Counted from the stretch's first letter, positions 1-7,327 are shown. The stretch is DNA of 34,366 nucleotides from Halobacteriales archaeon QH_2_65_14 (GCA_003021285.1 PXQO01000046.1:1-34366); one strand, 5' to 3'. Numbers and translations are program-made. Notes: generated from the sequence alone by a model not told the origin.

Positions 1-1
1 A

Positions 2-88
2 GAATTTCGTGAACTGGCGCTGATGTGTGCTGTCTACAACATCAAGAAAGCCGCAGAACAGGAGATTCCACTCCCTTCAGGTGATTAA
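2..88 (+). pseudogene. Transposase C-terminal end (partial, IS5/IS4-like)
   Basis: The frame is open from the window edge and ends at TAA (86-88). Its last 28 residues begin EFRELALMCAVYNIKKA, which resembles the 'REFRE-hydrophobic-YNIKRA' tail of haloarchaeal DDE transposases of the IS5/IS4 type. The catalytic part lies outside the window, so the family is a tentative call and the gene may be complete to the left. The next reading frame, a gene fragment without a start codon, begins directly after this stop. That suggests the insertion sequence ends close to here and interrupted that gene. No terminal repeat can be shown from one end alone. Confidence 0.5.
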
Positions 89-790
89 ACACAGCCGTTA
101 GATAAGATTGAGGATGGTGGTGTCACGGTTGAGGAAATTGGACGCATTGTTAGCTTCGAGACGGAGTCGAGGGCCGCAGACGTCGAGACATTCGAGAAGT
201 ATGGTCGAGTATATGCTCGGTGGATTGAAAATTTCGAGCTTGGCGAAGTGGAGACCGACGGCTCCTCTTCGCATCATCCATTAGAGAATGATCAGGGAGC
301 GAATAATCCCTCCGTCCGCCCGCAGAAGTTGATTGATGCACTTCGAGTTATTGATGAGGTTAATACTGCTGAGGAACTGGCCGATCGTTTAGGATACTCA
401 GAGAGTGAATCAAGAAAGATTCTTACAACTGGTTACGGGCTCGGAGTTGCACGCCCCGACCGTGGAAACGGATTCACGACCACCGATATTGGTCGGACAG
501 TAACAACAACAAGCGAAGGGAAGCAGCGAGAACTACTCCGCGACCAACTGCTCGAAATCCCTTTCGTGCAGGCTTACTGCAATAATGTCCCGGATGGTGA
601 GTTCAAGAATAGAGACGTGATAGAGGAAGTTTCGGAGGAATACAACCTTGGTTGGAGCGATGGAACGATCGAAACGAAGGCTAAACGTCTCTACAGGTGG
701 CTTATATTCACTCAACTGGCCGAGGAAGAGAAGCGTGGGATTCTCGAAGCCACGGAAAAGATGCCTCGGGGAAATCTCCTCAAGCCGTAA
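89..790 (+). pseudogene. 5'-truncated hypothetical protein with winged-helix-like segments
   Basis: The frame is open from codon 89, directly after the transposase stop, to TAA at 788-790, giving about 233 residues. The track starts it at GTG 248, but protein-like sequence (VEEIGRIV, then FEKYGRVYARWIENF) runs well upstream with no ATG or GTG in frame, so the 5' end appears lost. The C-terminal half has two regions that look like winged helices: an HTH-like ALRVIDEVNTAEELADRLGY, and a segment DGTIETKAKRLYRWL like those in DNA-binding modules of some haloarchaeal defence or restriction proteins (weak resemblance only). AT content is higher than in the rest of the window. Function is unknown. 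It is most simply a gene broken by the adjacent insertion sequence. Confidence 0.5.
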
Positions 791-1290
791 GCCAGCACTC
801 GTTTTTCGCCGCTCGAATCACCCTATTTATTATAAGCGTCATCACGATCCTCGGTATCCTGAGCACGTTCAACACAATATCGGCATCGTTGACGAACTTA
901 TGCAGCCGGCCGCCCTCTAACTCGACAAAATTAACTGAGAGTATTCATCGAAGTTGAACTTGCAAATTCACATCTCCTGACAAGTAGATGGCTTCGATGG
1001 TTAGAAACTTCTCAACAAAATTTGGTCCCTGACGTGTCTCCGTATCACTGAAGATGCGTCAGGTGTTCAGGTTCGGTACCGAGCAATAGGTGCGCACACG
1101 CGCATCTCACAGACCAGTTTCACCGTACGCCTCGCTTTTTTGTATGTATGGCGAGACTTTAGCGCTAGCGAATCGCATGACGGCATTGACCCCCGTGATG
1201 GATCGGAACGAACTCTTTCACGCGCAGGGTGGGGTCTTTTATAAATGACCCGACGCCGTCTGTTGAATCTACATCGTTCGAAAATCGAAT
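791..1290. other. Non-coding accessory flank next to tRNA-Arg
   Basis: No convincing gene is visible. The track ORFs here (648-920, 697-957, and the minus ORFs ending at 1067) lack family-like sequence. Base composition is AT-richer than the core genes to the right. The stretch ends exactly where the 3' end of the tRNA-Arg gene begins, which is the usual position of an integrated element relative to its tRNA target. No integrase is visible in the window. Confidence 0.5.
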
Positions 1291-1364
1291 GGGCGCTGCA
1301 GGATTTGAACCCGCGACATCTTGGTCCGAAGCCAAGTGCTCTGTCCAAGCTGAGCTAAGCGCCC
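1291..1364 (-). tRNA. tRNA-Arg (anticodon TCG)
   Basis: The minus strand reads GGGCGCTTAGCTCAGCTTGG and folds as a cloverleaf. The 7-bp acceptor stem is GGGCGCT with AGCGCCC. The anticodon stem CTTGG/CCAAG carries the loop CTTCGGA, giving anticodon TCG (Arg). The T arm contains GGTTCAAATCC. Length is 74 nt, with no intron and no encoded CCA. A T-rich box (GGTTTATT on the minus strand, around 1390-1397) lies about 26-30 nt upstream and fits an archaeal TATA box. Its 3' end faces the AT-rich accessory DNA to the left. Confidence 0.95.
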
Positions 1365-1436
1365 ACACCAGTTTGTCCCGACGTAGCGATAATAAACCCC
1401 GCGGTTCGCTACGGTGGCGATATCGGAGACGAAAAA

Positions 1437-1447
1437 CCATATATATC
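1437..1447 (+). promoter_or_regulatory. TATA box for the RecA-like ATPase gene
   Basis: CCATATATATCC is a strong archaeal TATA-box match. It lies about 75 nt upstream of the ATG at 1517, so transcription would start near 1468 and leave a short 5' leader, unlike the leaderless genes elsewhere in the window. Confidence 0.55.
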
Positions 1448-1516
1448 CTGGCCGGCACTGATAGAACAAGACAAGGGAGCGACGCGGGGCTTCCGAGAGC
1501 GTGAACAGGTGTTGCA

Positions 1517-2134
1517 ATGTACGAACTTGGTCCGGAATTCGAGAACGCGGCAGTTAGTCCCGGGACGAACATTCTGGTTTCGGGACCGCCACTGAGCGGG
1601 AAGCGACGGCTGGCAATGGAGGCTCTCGCCCACGGAGCGAACGACGGCGAGGGAGCGGTCGTCGTCACAACACGGGACAGCTCCGACCGCGTCATGGCGG
1701 ATTTTCGTGCGCTGTTGACCGACCCGGACCAGGCTCACATCGGCGTCGTCGACTGCGTGACCCAGCACCAGGGCCGCTCGCCGTCGGACAGTGACCTCGT
1801 CAAATACGCGTCCTCGCCCGTCGATATGACGGGTATCGGTATCAAGTTCTCCGAGTTCGTCGAGGAGTTCTACAGCGACCGGGGCGTCCGGCAAAACCGC
1901 ATCATGGTGGATTCGCTCTCGACGCTGCTGATGTACTCGGATCTCCAGACCGTCTTCCGGTTCATGCACGTCCTCACCAGCCGCATCGAGGACGCCGACG
2001 CGGTCGGGGTCCATATCATCGAGTCCACCGCCCACGACGCCGAGACGATGAACACCTTAAAACAGCTGTTCGATGGCCTCGTCGAGGTCGACGACGACAA
2101 ACAGGTTTCGTTCCAGCTTCCCGGCACTGCCTGA
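1517..2134 (+). CDS. RecA/RAD55-superfamily ATPase-like protein (haloarchaeal 'HTR-like', DUF7504-type)
   Basis: 205 residues. A Walker A-like GPPLSGKR is at residues 23-30, after a short N-terminal strand (NILVSG). A Walker B-like hydrophobic strand ending in Asp (RIMVDSLSTLL) and a late VHIIEST strand match the core of KaiC/RAD55/GvpD-type RecA-fold ATPases. Haloarchaea carry many such single-domain proteins, often annotated as HTR-like or recombinase-like. Their partner and role are mostly unknown, with a signalling or regulatory role usually assumed. The N-terminal half of the RecA domain looks complete, but no DNA-binding domain is present. The TGA stop at 2132-2134 is also the left 3-bp flank of a degenerate MITE, so a transposon inserted exactly at the end of the gene without altering the protein. 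Confidence 0.75.
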   Translation: MYELGPEFENAAVSPGTNILVSGPPLSGKRRLAMEALAHGANDGEGAVVVTTRDSSDRVMADFRALLTDPDQAHIGVVDCVTQHQGRSPSDSDLVKYASSPVDMTGIGIKFSEFVEEFYSDRGVRQNRIMVDSLSTLLMYSDLQTVFRFMHVLTSRIEDADAVGVHIIESTAHDAETMNTLKQLFDGLVEVDDDKQVSFQLPGTA

Positions 2135-2240
2135 TAGCGGTTGGTGCGCTTATTTTCGGCTCTTCTCGGAACACTGGGGGTCATAGGCTCGAACGTGCTG
2201 GTCCGTAATCGCCTGGCGGTACCGAGTCGCAACAACACTG
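2135..2240. mobile_element. MITE copy F (degenerate, full length)
   Basis: This 106-bp stretch begins TAGCGGTTGGTGCGC and ends GTCGCAACAACACTG, a decayed form of the terminal repeats TAGTGGTTGTTGTGA / TCACAACAACCACTA. The internal TTTCGGC lies at the same distance from the left end as in the intact copies. Flanks are TGA (2132-2134) and TGA (2241-2243), matching the 3-bp duplication seen at the intact copies. Length agrees with the 107-108 bp of the family. Central similarity is low, so it is an old copy. Confidence 0.5.
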
Positions 2241-2326
2241 TGACTCGGGTCTCGTCTCCCCGACGATGGCCTTGCCGGTTGCCGGCCCGGACTCACATTT
2301 TTCCCGCTCGCGTTCCAACGGGGCGT

Positions 2327-2746
2327 ATGGCGACTGCCTCCGACCAGAACCTCCGGGAGATTCTCGAATACGACACGATTGCTGTGGTGGGCTGTTCGAC
2401 GACGCCGGGTAAGGCCGCACACGACATTCCGAAGTACCTCATCGACCAGGGGTACGACGTCGTCCCGGTCAATCCCTACGCCGACGAGATTTTCGACCGC
2501 GTCGCCTGCGACTCGCTCCTGGACGTCCCCGACGACGTGGACGTCGTCGACGTGTTCCGTCCCAGCGAGGAGGTGCCAGGCATCGTCGACGAGGTTCTCG
2601 AACGCCACGACCAGCGCGGCGACGTCGAGGCGCTCTGGCTCCAGTTCGGCATCCGCGACGACGATGCCACACAGCGGACAGCCGACGCCGGCATCCAGGT
2701 CGTCCAGGATAGCTGCATCAAGGTCGAACACCAGCGACTCAAGTGA
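2327..2746 (+). CDS. CoA-binding protein (YccU-like Rossmann fold)
   Basis: 139 residues from ATG 2327. The track's longer start at 2141 runs through MITE copy F and non-protein-like sequence and is rejected. The domain starts with TIAVVGCSTTPGKAAHDIPKYL, the CoA-binding Rossmann motif, followed by GYDVVPVNPYADEI, VDVVDVFRPSEEVPGIVDE and ALWLQFGIRDDDATQRTADAGIQVVQD. The ending VVQDSCIKVEHQRL is typical of the family (YccU, COG1832), whose members bind CoA and lack ligase activity. Family length is about 135-145 residues, so it appears intact. The exact physiological role is unknown. The gene is monocistronic and is followed tail-to-tail by a methyltransferase remnant. Confidence 0.88.
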   Translation: MATASDQNLREILEYDTIAVVGCSTTPGKAAHDIPKYLIDQGYDVVPVNPYADEIFDRVACDSLLDVPDDVDVVDVFRPSEEVPGIVDEVLERHDQRGDVEALWLQFGIRDDDATQRTADAGIQVVQDSCIKVEHQRLK

Positions 2747-2750
2747 CTGT

Positions 2751-2900
2751 TCACCCGACGCTGTCCGGGTCGGTACTGTACAGTTCCGGTGGCACGTCGG
2801 CGGTCATCACGACGTCTGCGATGGCGAGCCTGCCACCGGGGCGGAGAACGCGGTACGCCTCCCCGAAGACGCGTCCTGTGTCATTTGCGTCCCTCACGAG
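2751..2900 (-). pseudogene. SAM-dependent methyltransferase remnant (ArsM/UbiE-like)
   Basis: In the minus frame, about 49 residues contain RVFGEAYRVLRPGGRLAIAD, then VVMTADVPPEL. This is the post-motif III 'R-E-x-x-R-V-L-K-P-G-G-R' region of class I SAM methyltransferases, most like arsenite methyltransferases (where 'AISDVV' follows). The upstream sequence in the frame is not protein-like, and the frame stops right after TDPDSVG, where homologues normally continue for another 80-100 residues. The SAM-binding glycine motif is absent. It is therefore a gene fragment truncated at both ends, wedged between the CoA-binding gene and the broken redoxin gene. Confidence 0.6.
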
Positions 2901-3027
2901 TGGCGTCGATTGCAGTCGGGAGCCTGTCCGCGCGGTGCGTCGCGGCGTTTCTCGCCACGTCACCGGAACCCGGGTCGTTTTTCGTATCGATCCGAATCCA
3001 TTTTTCCCCCGGGCTCGTGGCGGGGAC

Positions 3028-3518
3028 ATGGTCACGGTCGGAGGGAAAGCACCCGATTTCATCGCGCCGGCGTCAAGACGATACGAACCCACGACGCCGT
3101 CGCGTTGCTGTTTGCGCCGGCGGATTTCGTCCCCGAGTGTACCGCCGAGCTGGTCGCCGTCCGCGATGCGGGGTGGCACACCGTGGACGGTCTCGCGGTC
3201 ATCTTTCTCTCGGGTGATAGCCTGTTCAGCCACGCCGCGTACGCCGACCAGCACGACCTGCCGTTCGCGCTGGTGTCGGACCTCCACGGCAGCGTTGCCG
3301 AAACCTACGGCCTGCTCGCCGAGGAGTGGGAGGGACACAGCCACATCCCGCGCCGGGCGACCGTCGTCGTCGACGGCGACTGGGACGTCGCGGCCATCCA
3401 CAGGACGGACGACCCGCTCGACCGGGTCTCGCCAGCACCGGTCGAGGACGCCTCCGAGACGCTTCGCTCACTCGGTCTCGACGTCCAACAGCCGAACGTT
3501 GATTACGCCCGGACGTAA
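3028..3518 (+). pseudogene. Redoxin / peroxiredoxin-like protein with frameshift
   Basis: ATG 3028 opens MVTVGGKAPDFIAP, the canonical peroxiredoxin N-terminus, preceded by a G-rich ribosome-binding-like stretch. The frame then breaks near 3069-3075. The protein continues in another frame as GVKTIRTHDAVALLFAPADF, then VPECTAEL (a peroxidatic-Cys-like region), a thioredoxin-fold core and an ending QQPNVDYART at 3518. The track ORF 2379-3518 shows only this second part. The second frame has no start codon near its beginning, so one gene has been split. The stretch between APDF and the VALLFAPADF strand is also shorter than usual, so the break may be a small deletion rather than one base. AhpC/TSA-type proteins reduce peroxides, and a frame-split protein would not fold. 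A sequencing error is the alternative. Confidence 0.65.
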
Positions 3519-3559
3519 CGGATCGGCTGGGTGCCCGAAAACGAGGCTATCCGAAGCCG

Positions 3560-3934
3560 TTACTCCTCGTTCACCGAGGGACGGCTTGTCGCCTGCTGTG
3601 ACGGAGCGGCCTCCTCGGCGGATTCGTCGACGGGAATCTCTTCTGTCGGTTCGGCCTCCTGGTGGGGTGGCTCGGGAAGGTCCGCCGCATCGAGAACGTC
3701 CTCGACGTCGAGGCCCTGCTCGTCGGCCATCGCTTCGAGAATCGCGCGCTGCTCGGCGAGTTCGTACTCCATGCCGTCGACCTGTCTGCTCGTCGTCTCC
3801 ATGTCCGTCTGCATCTGTTGCATCTGCTCCATCATCTCCTGCATCTTCTCCATCATCAGTTGCATTTTCTTGTAGCTCTCTTCGGCCACCTTCGTCGCCT
3901 TCTGGATTTTCTTTGCAGTTCCACCGATGTCCAT
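3560..3934 (-). CDS. Coiled-coil protein, DUF5798-like
   Basis: 124 residues from ATG 3934 (MDIGGTAKKIQKATKVAEES). The track's extension upstream to 4027 is Arg/Ser-rich, not acidic, and is rejected. Residues about 20-75 form a Met/Gln/Glu-rich heptad coiled coil (KMQLMMEKMQEMMEQMQQMQ). This is followed by AEQRAILEAMADEQGLDVEDVL, which matches the conserved end of haloarchaeal DUF5798 proteins, and then a low-complexity acidic, Pro-rich tail. Function is unknown; the fold suggests oligomerisation or scaffolding in the cytoplasm. It is convergent with the redoxin pseudogene (41-bp gap). No clear TATA box was seen upstream. Confidence 0.75.
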   Translation of the reverse strand: MDIGGTAKKIQKATKVAEESYKKMQLMMEKMQEMMEQMQQMQTDMETTSRQVDGMEYELAEQRAILEAMADEQGLDVEDVLDAADLPEPPHQEAEPTEEIPVDESAEEAAPSQQATSRPSVNEE

Positions 3935-4058
3935 ACGGGCCGATAGGCGGCCTGACCTGTTGGATGTTTCGACACGTCGCCCCGAGAGAGGGCGGCCTGG
4001 CGTCTCTCGTCCGGTCGAGACAGCCAACCCGTTCCCCGCGCGGAGAGTCCGAAAGCCC

Positions 4059-4065
4059 CTTATGG
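4059..4065 (+). promoter_or_regulatory. TATA-like box for SRP RNA
   Basis: CTTATGG within a G/C-rich context lies about 28-35 nt upstream of the predicted 5' end of the 7S RNA. This is the expected distance for an archaeal TATA box. Confidence 0.4.
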
Positions 4066-4092
4066 GGGACCGAGGTAAGATTAGAGTGGACT

Positions 4093-4370
4093 AGGTCGGG
4101 CGGTTAGGCCCCGCTCCTCGCCCACAAGTGGCCTTAAGTGGGGACCGAACACCGGGGGCGTGCGCGCAGACGGTCGCGGGCCCCGCAAGCCAACGTCGAA
4201 GCCTCGTCCTGCGGGGATGGAGGTCCGAACGGCTACACCTGCAGGGGTGCAGGCGTCCGGTTAACCGGCGACAGCCCGTCAGGCGCGGAAGCGAGCAGCG
4301 GACCGCCGGACATCCGTCGCTCGTAGGGTCGCGGGGTGGAGGAGGCACGCGGGCTTACCCGCGACCGAAC
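4093..4370 (+). ncRNA. ffs: Signal recognition particle RNA (7S RNA)
   Basis: The helix 8 signature is present at 4278-4299: GTCAGG, then GCGGAAGC (GGAA tetraloop), then GAGCAG. This is the SRP54-binding domain of SRP RNA. The 5' end (GGTCGGGC) can pair with the 3' end (GCGACC), closing the RNA as in archaeal helix 1. Between them is the high-GC structured region expected for the Alu and S domains. Size is about 280-300 nt, and the exact ends are uncertain by 10-20 nt. The RNA scaffolds SRP19 and SRP54 for cotranslational membrane targeting. Track ORFs crossing this region (4091-4348, 4128-4421, 4138-4326) are shadows. Confidence 0.88.
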
Positions 4371-4405
4371 GCCGTGCAATCTCGGCTGTCCGTTCATTCA
4401 TCCCG

Positions 4406-5035
4406 TCATTTTCCGCCGTAGTCACGACCCAGCCACAGCCACAGCGTCCGTCGCCCCACGAACCGCGGGACGCGTTCTGCGTAGCTCTCGTACTCCCGGC
4501 CGTACCGCTCGCGGAGCCACGGCTCCTCCGCCAGGGGGAAACTGAACCACCAGAGGAGGTAGAACCCACAGAGCGGGAACACGAACGGCGCGTCAACGAG
4601 CAGTGCATAGCCCGCTGTTGCCGGGATGTAACCGACGTACTGGGGATTTCGGGTGTAGCGGTACAACCCGTCCGTCCGGAGCCCCTCGTCCATTCCCTGG
4701 GTCTGTTCGACGCCGAGGTCGCGGGTCGCGGCGAATACGATGATGCTACCGATGGCCACGAGGGCGAACCCCCCACCACGCACCAACTGCGGGAGGCCGT
4801 AGGTTCCGAACTGTAAGACCCCGAGCGCGAGCAGCGAGAGGTTCAGGAGGTGACCGGTTCCCCAGAACGCGTAGAACTGCCAGTCTCTGGACCCGAGAGG
4901 ATAGTAGGATGTGTACTCAAGGATACTCGACCAGACACCTGCTAGGTTCGTGATGCCGGCCAACACTCCCAGTGCCAGAAGACCCAATTCTCCCGATACC
5001 ATGTCTGGATAGTGGCCCCGAGGCTCCAGATTCAT
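4406..5035 (-). CDS. Isoprenylcysteine carboxyl methyltransferase-family membrane methyltransferase
   Basis: 209 residues with about five hydrophobic segments. The C-terminal half has the family signature: LRTDGLYRYTRNPQYVGYIP, a membrane hairpin, then EEPWLRERYGREYESYAERV, which forms the SAM-binding and catalytic pocket in ICMT/PEMT-type enzymes. Haloarchaea do not have the eukaryotic Ras pathway, so the substrate (lipid, quinone or another small molecule) is unknown. The first ATG (5035) is chosen over the internal one because a TATA box (CTTATAAATAACC on the minus strand) lies about 24-28 nt upstream, which predicts a leaderless mRNA starting here. It is divergent from a Bat-type regulator with a shared promoter region. 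Confidence 0.82.
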   Translation of the reverse strand: MNLEPRGHYPDMVSGELGLLALGVLAGITNLAGVWSSILEYTSYYPLGSRDWQFYAFWGTGHLLNLSLLALGVLQFGTYGLPQLVRGGGFALVAIGSIIVFAATRDLGVEQTQGMDEGLRTDGLYRYTRNPQYVGYIPATAGYALLVDAPFVFPLCGFYLLWWFSFPLAEEPWLRERYGREYESYAERVPRFVGRRTLWLWLGRDYGGK

Positions 5036-5052
5036 TTCGGGTCACACTCTAG

Positions 5053-5064
5053 GTTATTTATAAG
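5053..5064. promoter_or_regulatory. Shared divergent TATA region
   Basis: The sequence TTATTTATAAG reads as a TATA box on both strands. On the minus strand it is about 24-28 nt from the ATG at 5035. On the plus strand it is about 26 nt from the GTG at 5084. The two genes' start codons are only 48 bp apart, so a single symmetric box seems to serve both directions, and transcription one way should exclude the other. Confidence 0.6.
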
Positions 5065-5083
5065 ATGGCATCGCAATGGCTGT

Positions 5084-5752
5084 GTGAAGTACCTGCGACT
5101 CTCGCTACGACAGCCCGACTGGATGCTCCACCCGATGCAGCAGTTCATCAGGGAGCACGACGTCGTCCGGTACGAGGAACTGCTCTCCTGGAACATCGAG
5201 ACCGGGAGTGAGACGGAGTACGAACTCTTCTATGTCGAGGCCGACCGCGAGCCATACGAGGGGGCGCTCGCGTCCATCGAGTCCATCGAGTGGTACGAGA
5301 TAACCGACATCGACGAGGAGTCGTTTTACGTGTACCTCTGCCAGAAGACGCGACCCGAAGACGAGACGTGGCGCGAGGCCTACACGGCCTTGAACCTCGT
5401 GGTACTCCCGCCAGTTGTTTACGACTCCGATGCCGCCTTCGAGATGACGCTCGTGGGGGCCGGCGAGGACCTCCGGACGCTGCTCGACTCGCTCCCGACC
5501 GATATCGACGTGACAGTCCACAGCATCGAAACGTTCGACCGCCGCCACGAGACGGTCGCGACAGGATGCACCGCCCGGCAGTTCGAGGCCCTGGAGGCCG
5601 CCGTCGCGGTCGGCTACTACGAGGTTCCCCGGGAGGGAACTCTCGGCGACGTTGCAAGTGAACTCGACTGCGCGGAGGGAACCGCGTCGGACCTCCTGGG
5701 CAAGGCCGAGTCGGCAGTCATGGAACGGCTCGTGAACAGGCACACGAACTGA
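5084..5752 (+). CDS. Bat-type helix-turn-helix regulator (HTH-10 family)
   Basis: 222 residues from GTG 5084 (MKYLRLSLRQPDWMLHPMQQ). The track start at 5012 would lie upstream of the promoter and is rejected. The first 160 residues form the mixed alpha/beta input domain common to bacterio-opsin-activator-like proteins. The C-terminus has the HTH-10 signature: LEAAVAVGYYEVPREGTLGD, then VASELDCAEGTASDLLGKAE. In this family the HTH binds promoter DNA and the N-terminal part is thought to sense an unknown signal. It is divergent from the membrane methyltransferase gene, so that gene is a natural first candidate target (inference). Confidence 0.85.
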   Translation: MKYLRLSLRQPDWMLHPMQQFIREHDVVRYEELLSWNIETGSETEYELFYVEADREPYEGALASIESIEWYEITDIDEESFYVYLCQKTRPEDETWREAYTALNLVVLPPVVYDSDAAFEMTLVGAGEDLRTLLDSLPTDIDVTVHSIETFDRRHETVATGCTARQFEALEAAVAVGYYEVPREGTLGDVASELDCAEGTASDLLGKAESAVMERLVNRHTN

Positions 5753-5819
5753 CCGCTCGCGCGTTCCGGCGCGCTGTCGCATCGAAACGCTTACCGCCTG
5801 CACAGCACTCCGGTCAGGC

Positions 5820-6098
5820 ATGAGCGACTCTCCCGTCGATACCAACGAGGTCGAGCACATCGCCGAGCTGGCGAGAATCGACCTCGACGAGGACGAACGT
5901 GACCTGTTCGCCGAGCAGTTCGCGGACATCCTCGACGCCTTCGAGACGCTGGACGAGGTACCGGAGGTCGAACGCGAGCCCGAACTGACGAACGTGATGC
6001 GTGCGGACGACATCGAGGAGAGCCTCGACCGGGAGGAGGCGCTGGCAAACGCTCCCGAAACCGAAGACGAGCAGTTCAAGAGTCCGAAGGTCTCATGA
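5820..6098 (+). CDS. gatC: Asp/Glu-tRNA amidotransferase subunit GatC
   Basis: 92 residues. VEHIAELARIDLDEDERDLF, then FADILDAFETLDEVPEVE, is the GatC helical domain that clamps GatA. The C-terminal tail (RADDIEESLDREEALANAPE) wraps the partner in known GatCAB structures. GatCAB converts Asp-tRNA(Asn) (and in some organisms Glu-tRNA(Gln)) to the amide form. The stop overlaps the gatA start by 4 nt (ATGA), so the two are translationally coupled. GatC itself is intact, but the downstream gatA is damaged, so GatC may lack a working partner from this locus. Confidence 0.93.
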   Translation: MSDSPVDTNEVEHIAELARIDLDEDERDLFAEQFADILDAFETLDEVPEVEREPELTNVMRADDIEESLDREEALANAPETEDEQFKSPKVS

Positions 6099-7164
6099 GA
6101 TACAACGGCTACATCACCGAACAGCGCATCGACGGCGACGGCGACGGTCCGCTCGCGGGAACGACGGTCGCGGTCAAGGACAACATCTCGACGGAGGGCG
6201 TCCGGACTACCTGCGGGTCGGCGATGCTCGACGACTACGTGCCGCCCTACGACGCGACGGTCGTCGAGCGACTGAAGGACGCCGGCGCGACAATCACCGG
6301 GAAGACGAACATGGACGAGTTCGGCATGGGGACGACGACCGAGACGTCGGCGTTCGGCCCAACGGACAACCCCACTGCCGAGGGACACGTCCCCGGCGGT
6401 TCCTCGGGCGGCTCCGCGGCCGTCGTCGCGGCCGGGGATGCGGACATGCCTACCGTCGAGGAGGCCGCACAACTGCTCGAAGTCGTCGCCGGTCCGGACG
6501 AGGACGACGCGACGACGCGGGATGTGCGGGAACAGGGGTCCGATTACGAGTACGCGGCCGCCGCCGACAGCGACGTCGACGGGATGGAGATCGGCATCCC
6601 GACGGAACTGCTCGACGGGGCAGACGAGGGCGTCCAGGAGCGGTTCTGGGACGCCATCGACGACCTGGAGGCGCGGGGCGCGAGCTATCACGAGGTCAGC
6701 CTGCCCAGCGTCGAACACGCCGTCGAGGCCTACTACGTCATCGCGATGAGCGAGGCGTCCTCGAACCTGGCCCGGTACGACGGCGTCCGCTACGGTATCT
6801 CCGGCGGGTACGACGGCAACTGGAACGAGGCGTTCGCGACGGCCCGGGAGGAGGGCTTCGGCCCGGAGGTCAAGCGCCGCATCCTCCTCGGAACCTACGC
6901 CCTCTCGGCGGGCTACCACGACAAGTACTACAAGAAAGCCCAGGACGCCCGGGCGTGGGTCAAGCAGGATTTCGACGAGGCGCTCGCCGAGGCGGACGTG
7001 CTGGCCTCGCCGACGCCAACACGACGCCGGTCAACCTCGCCAACCTGCCCGCTATCTCCGTTCCGGCGGGCGACACCGACGACGGCCTCCCCGTCGGCAT
7101 CCAGTTCGTCGGCCCGGCCTTCGGCGAGAAGGAGATAATCCGGGCTGGCAGCGCGCTCGCCTGA
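6095..7164 (+). pseudogene. gatA: Asp/Glu-tRNA amidotransferase subunit GatA, two internal deletions
   Basis: The amidase signature begins normally: catalytic Lys28 in VAVKDNIS and GGSSGGSAA at 101-109. At residue about 117 (junction near 6441-6450) GDAD jumps straight to MPTVEEAAQLLEVVAGPDE. The roughly 48 residues that normally lie between, including the nucleophilic-Ser motif SDTGGS, are missing in frame. Near 7006-7016 the frame changes: the start frame reads VLASPTP then nonsense, while the +1 frame carries the true C-terminus (NTTPVNLANLPAISVPAG to AGSALA). About 20 residues normally found between these are absent. The product cannot be an active amidase. GatA is needed for amidated tRNA synthesis unless another route or copy exists. 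Alternatives are an assembly artefact or a second gatA elsewhere. Confidence 0.8.
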
Positions 7165-7327
7165 CCACGACCGGTTACCGAACTTGCACAATACCTGAAA
7201 ATTTCTGTTCGGACGAGCATACACACCGCCACCACCCAGGTATAAGTGGATCAGCCCTGAACCGACTAGAAGTGTTCGAAGCGGAGATCACGCTGACACA
7301 CGGCCACGACAATCGAGGTGGGGAGTC

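Noticed and set aside
697-957. Two overlapping plus ORFs (648-920, 697-957)
   Set aside because: They overlap the end of the truncated gene in other frames and lack recognisable sequence; no promoter seen.
2379-3518. Single 379-residue ORF as one protein
   Set aside because: Its first ~220 residues are shadow of the CoA-binding gene and the gap; only the last ~140 residues are redoxin, whose true N-terminus is in another frame.
4128-4421. Plus and minus ORFs of 62-97 residues across 4091-4421
   Set aside because: They lie on the SRP RNA; the helix 8 motif and end pairing explain the conservation and GC content.
5105-6919. 604-residue minus ORF
   Set aside because: Antisense shadow of the Bat-type, gatC and gatA genes; high-GC haloarchaeal genes leave long antisense frames open. 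No domain-like sequence.
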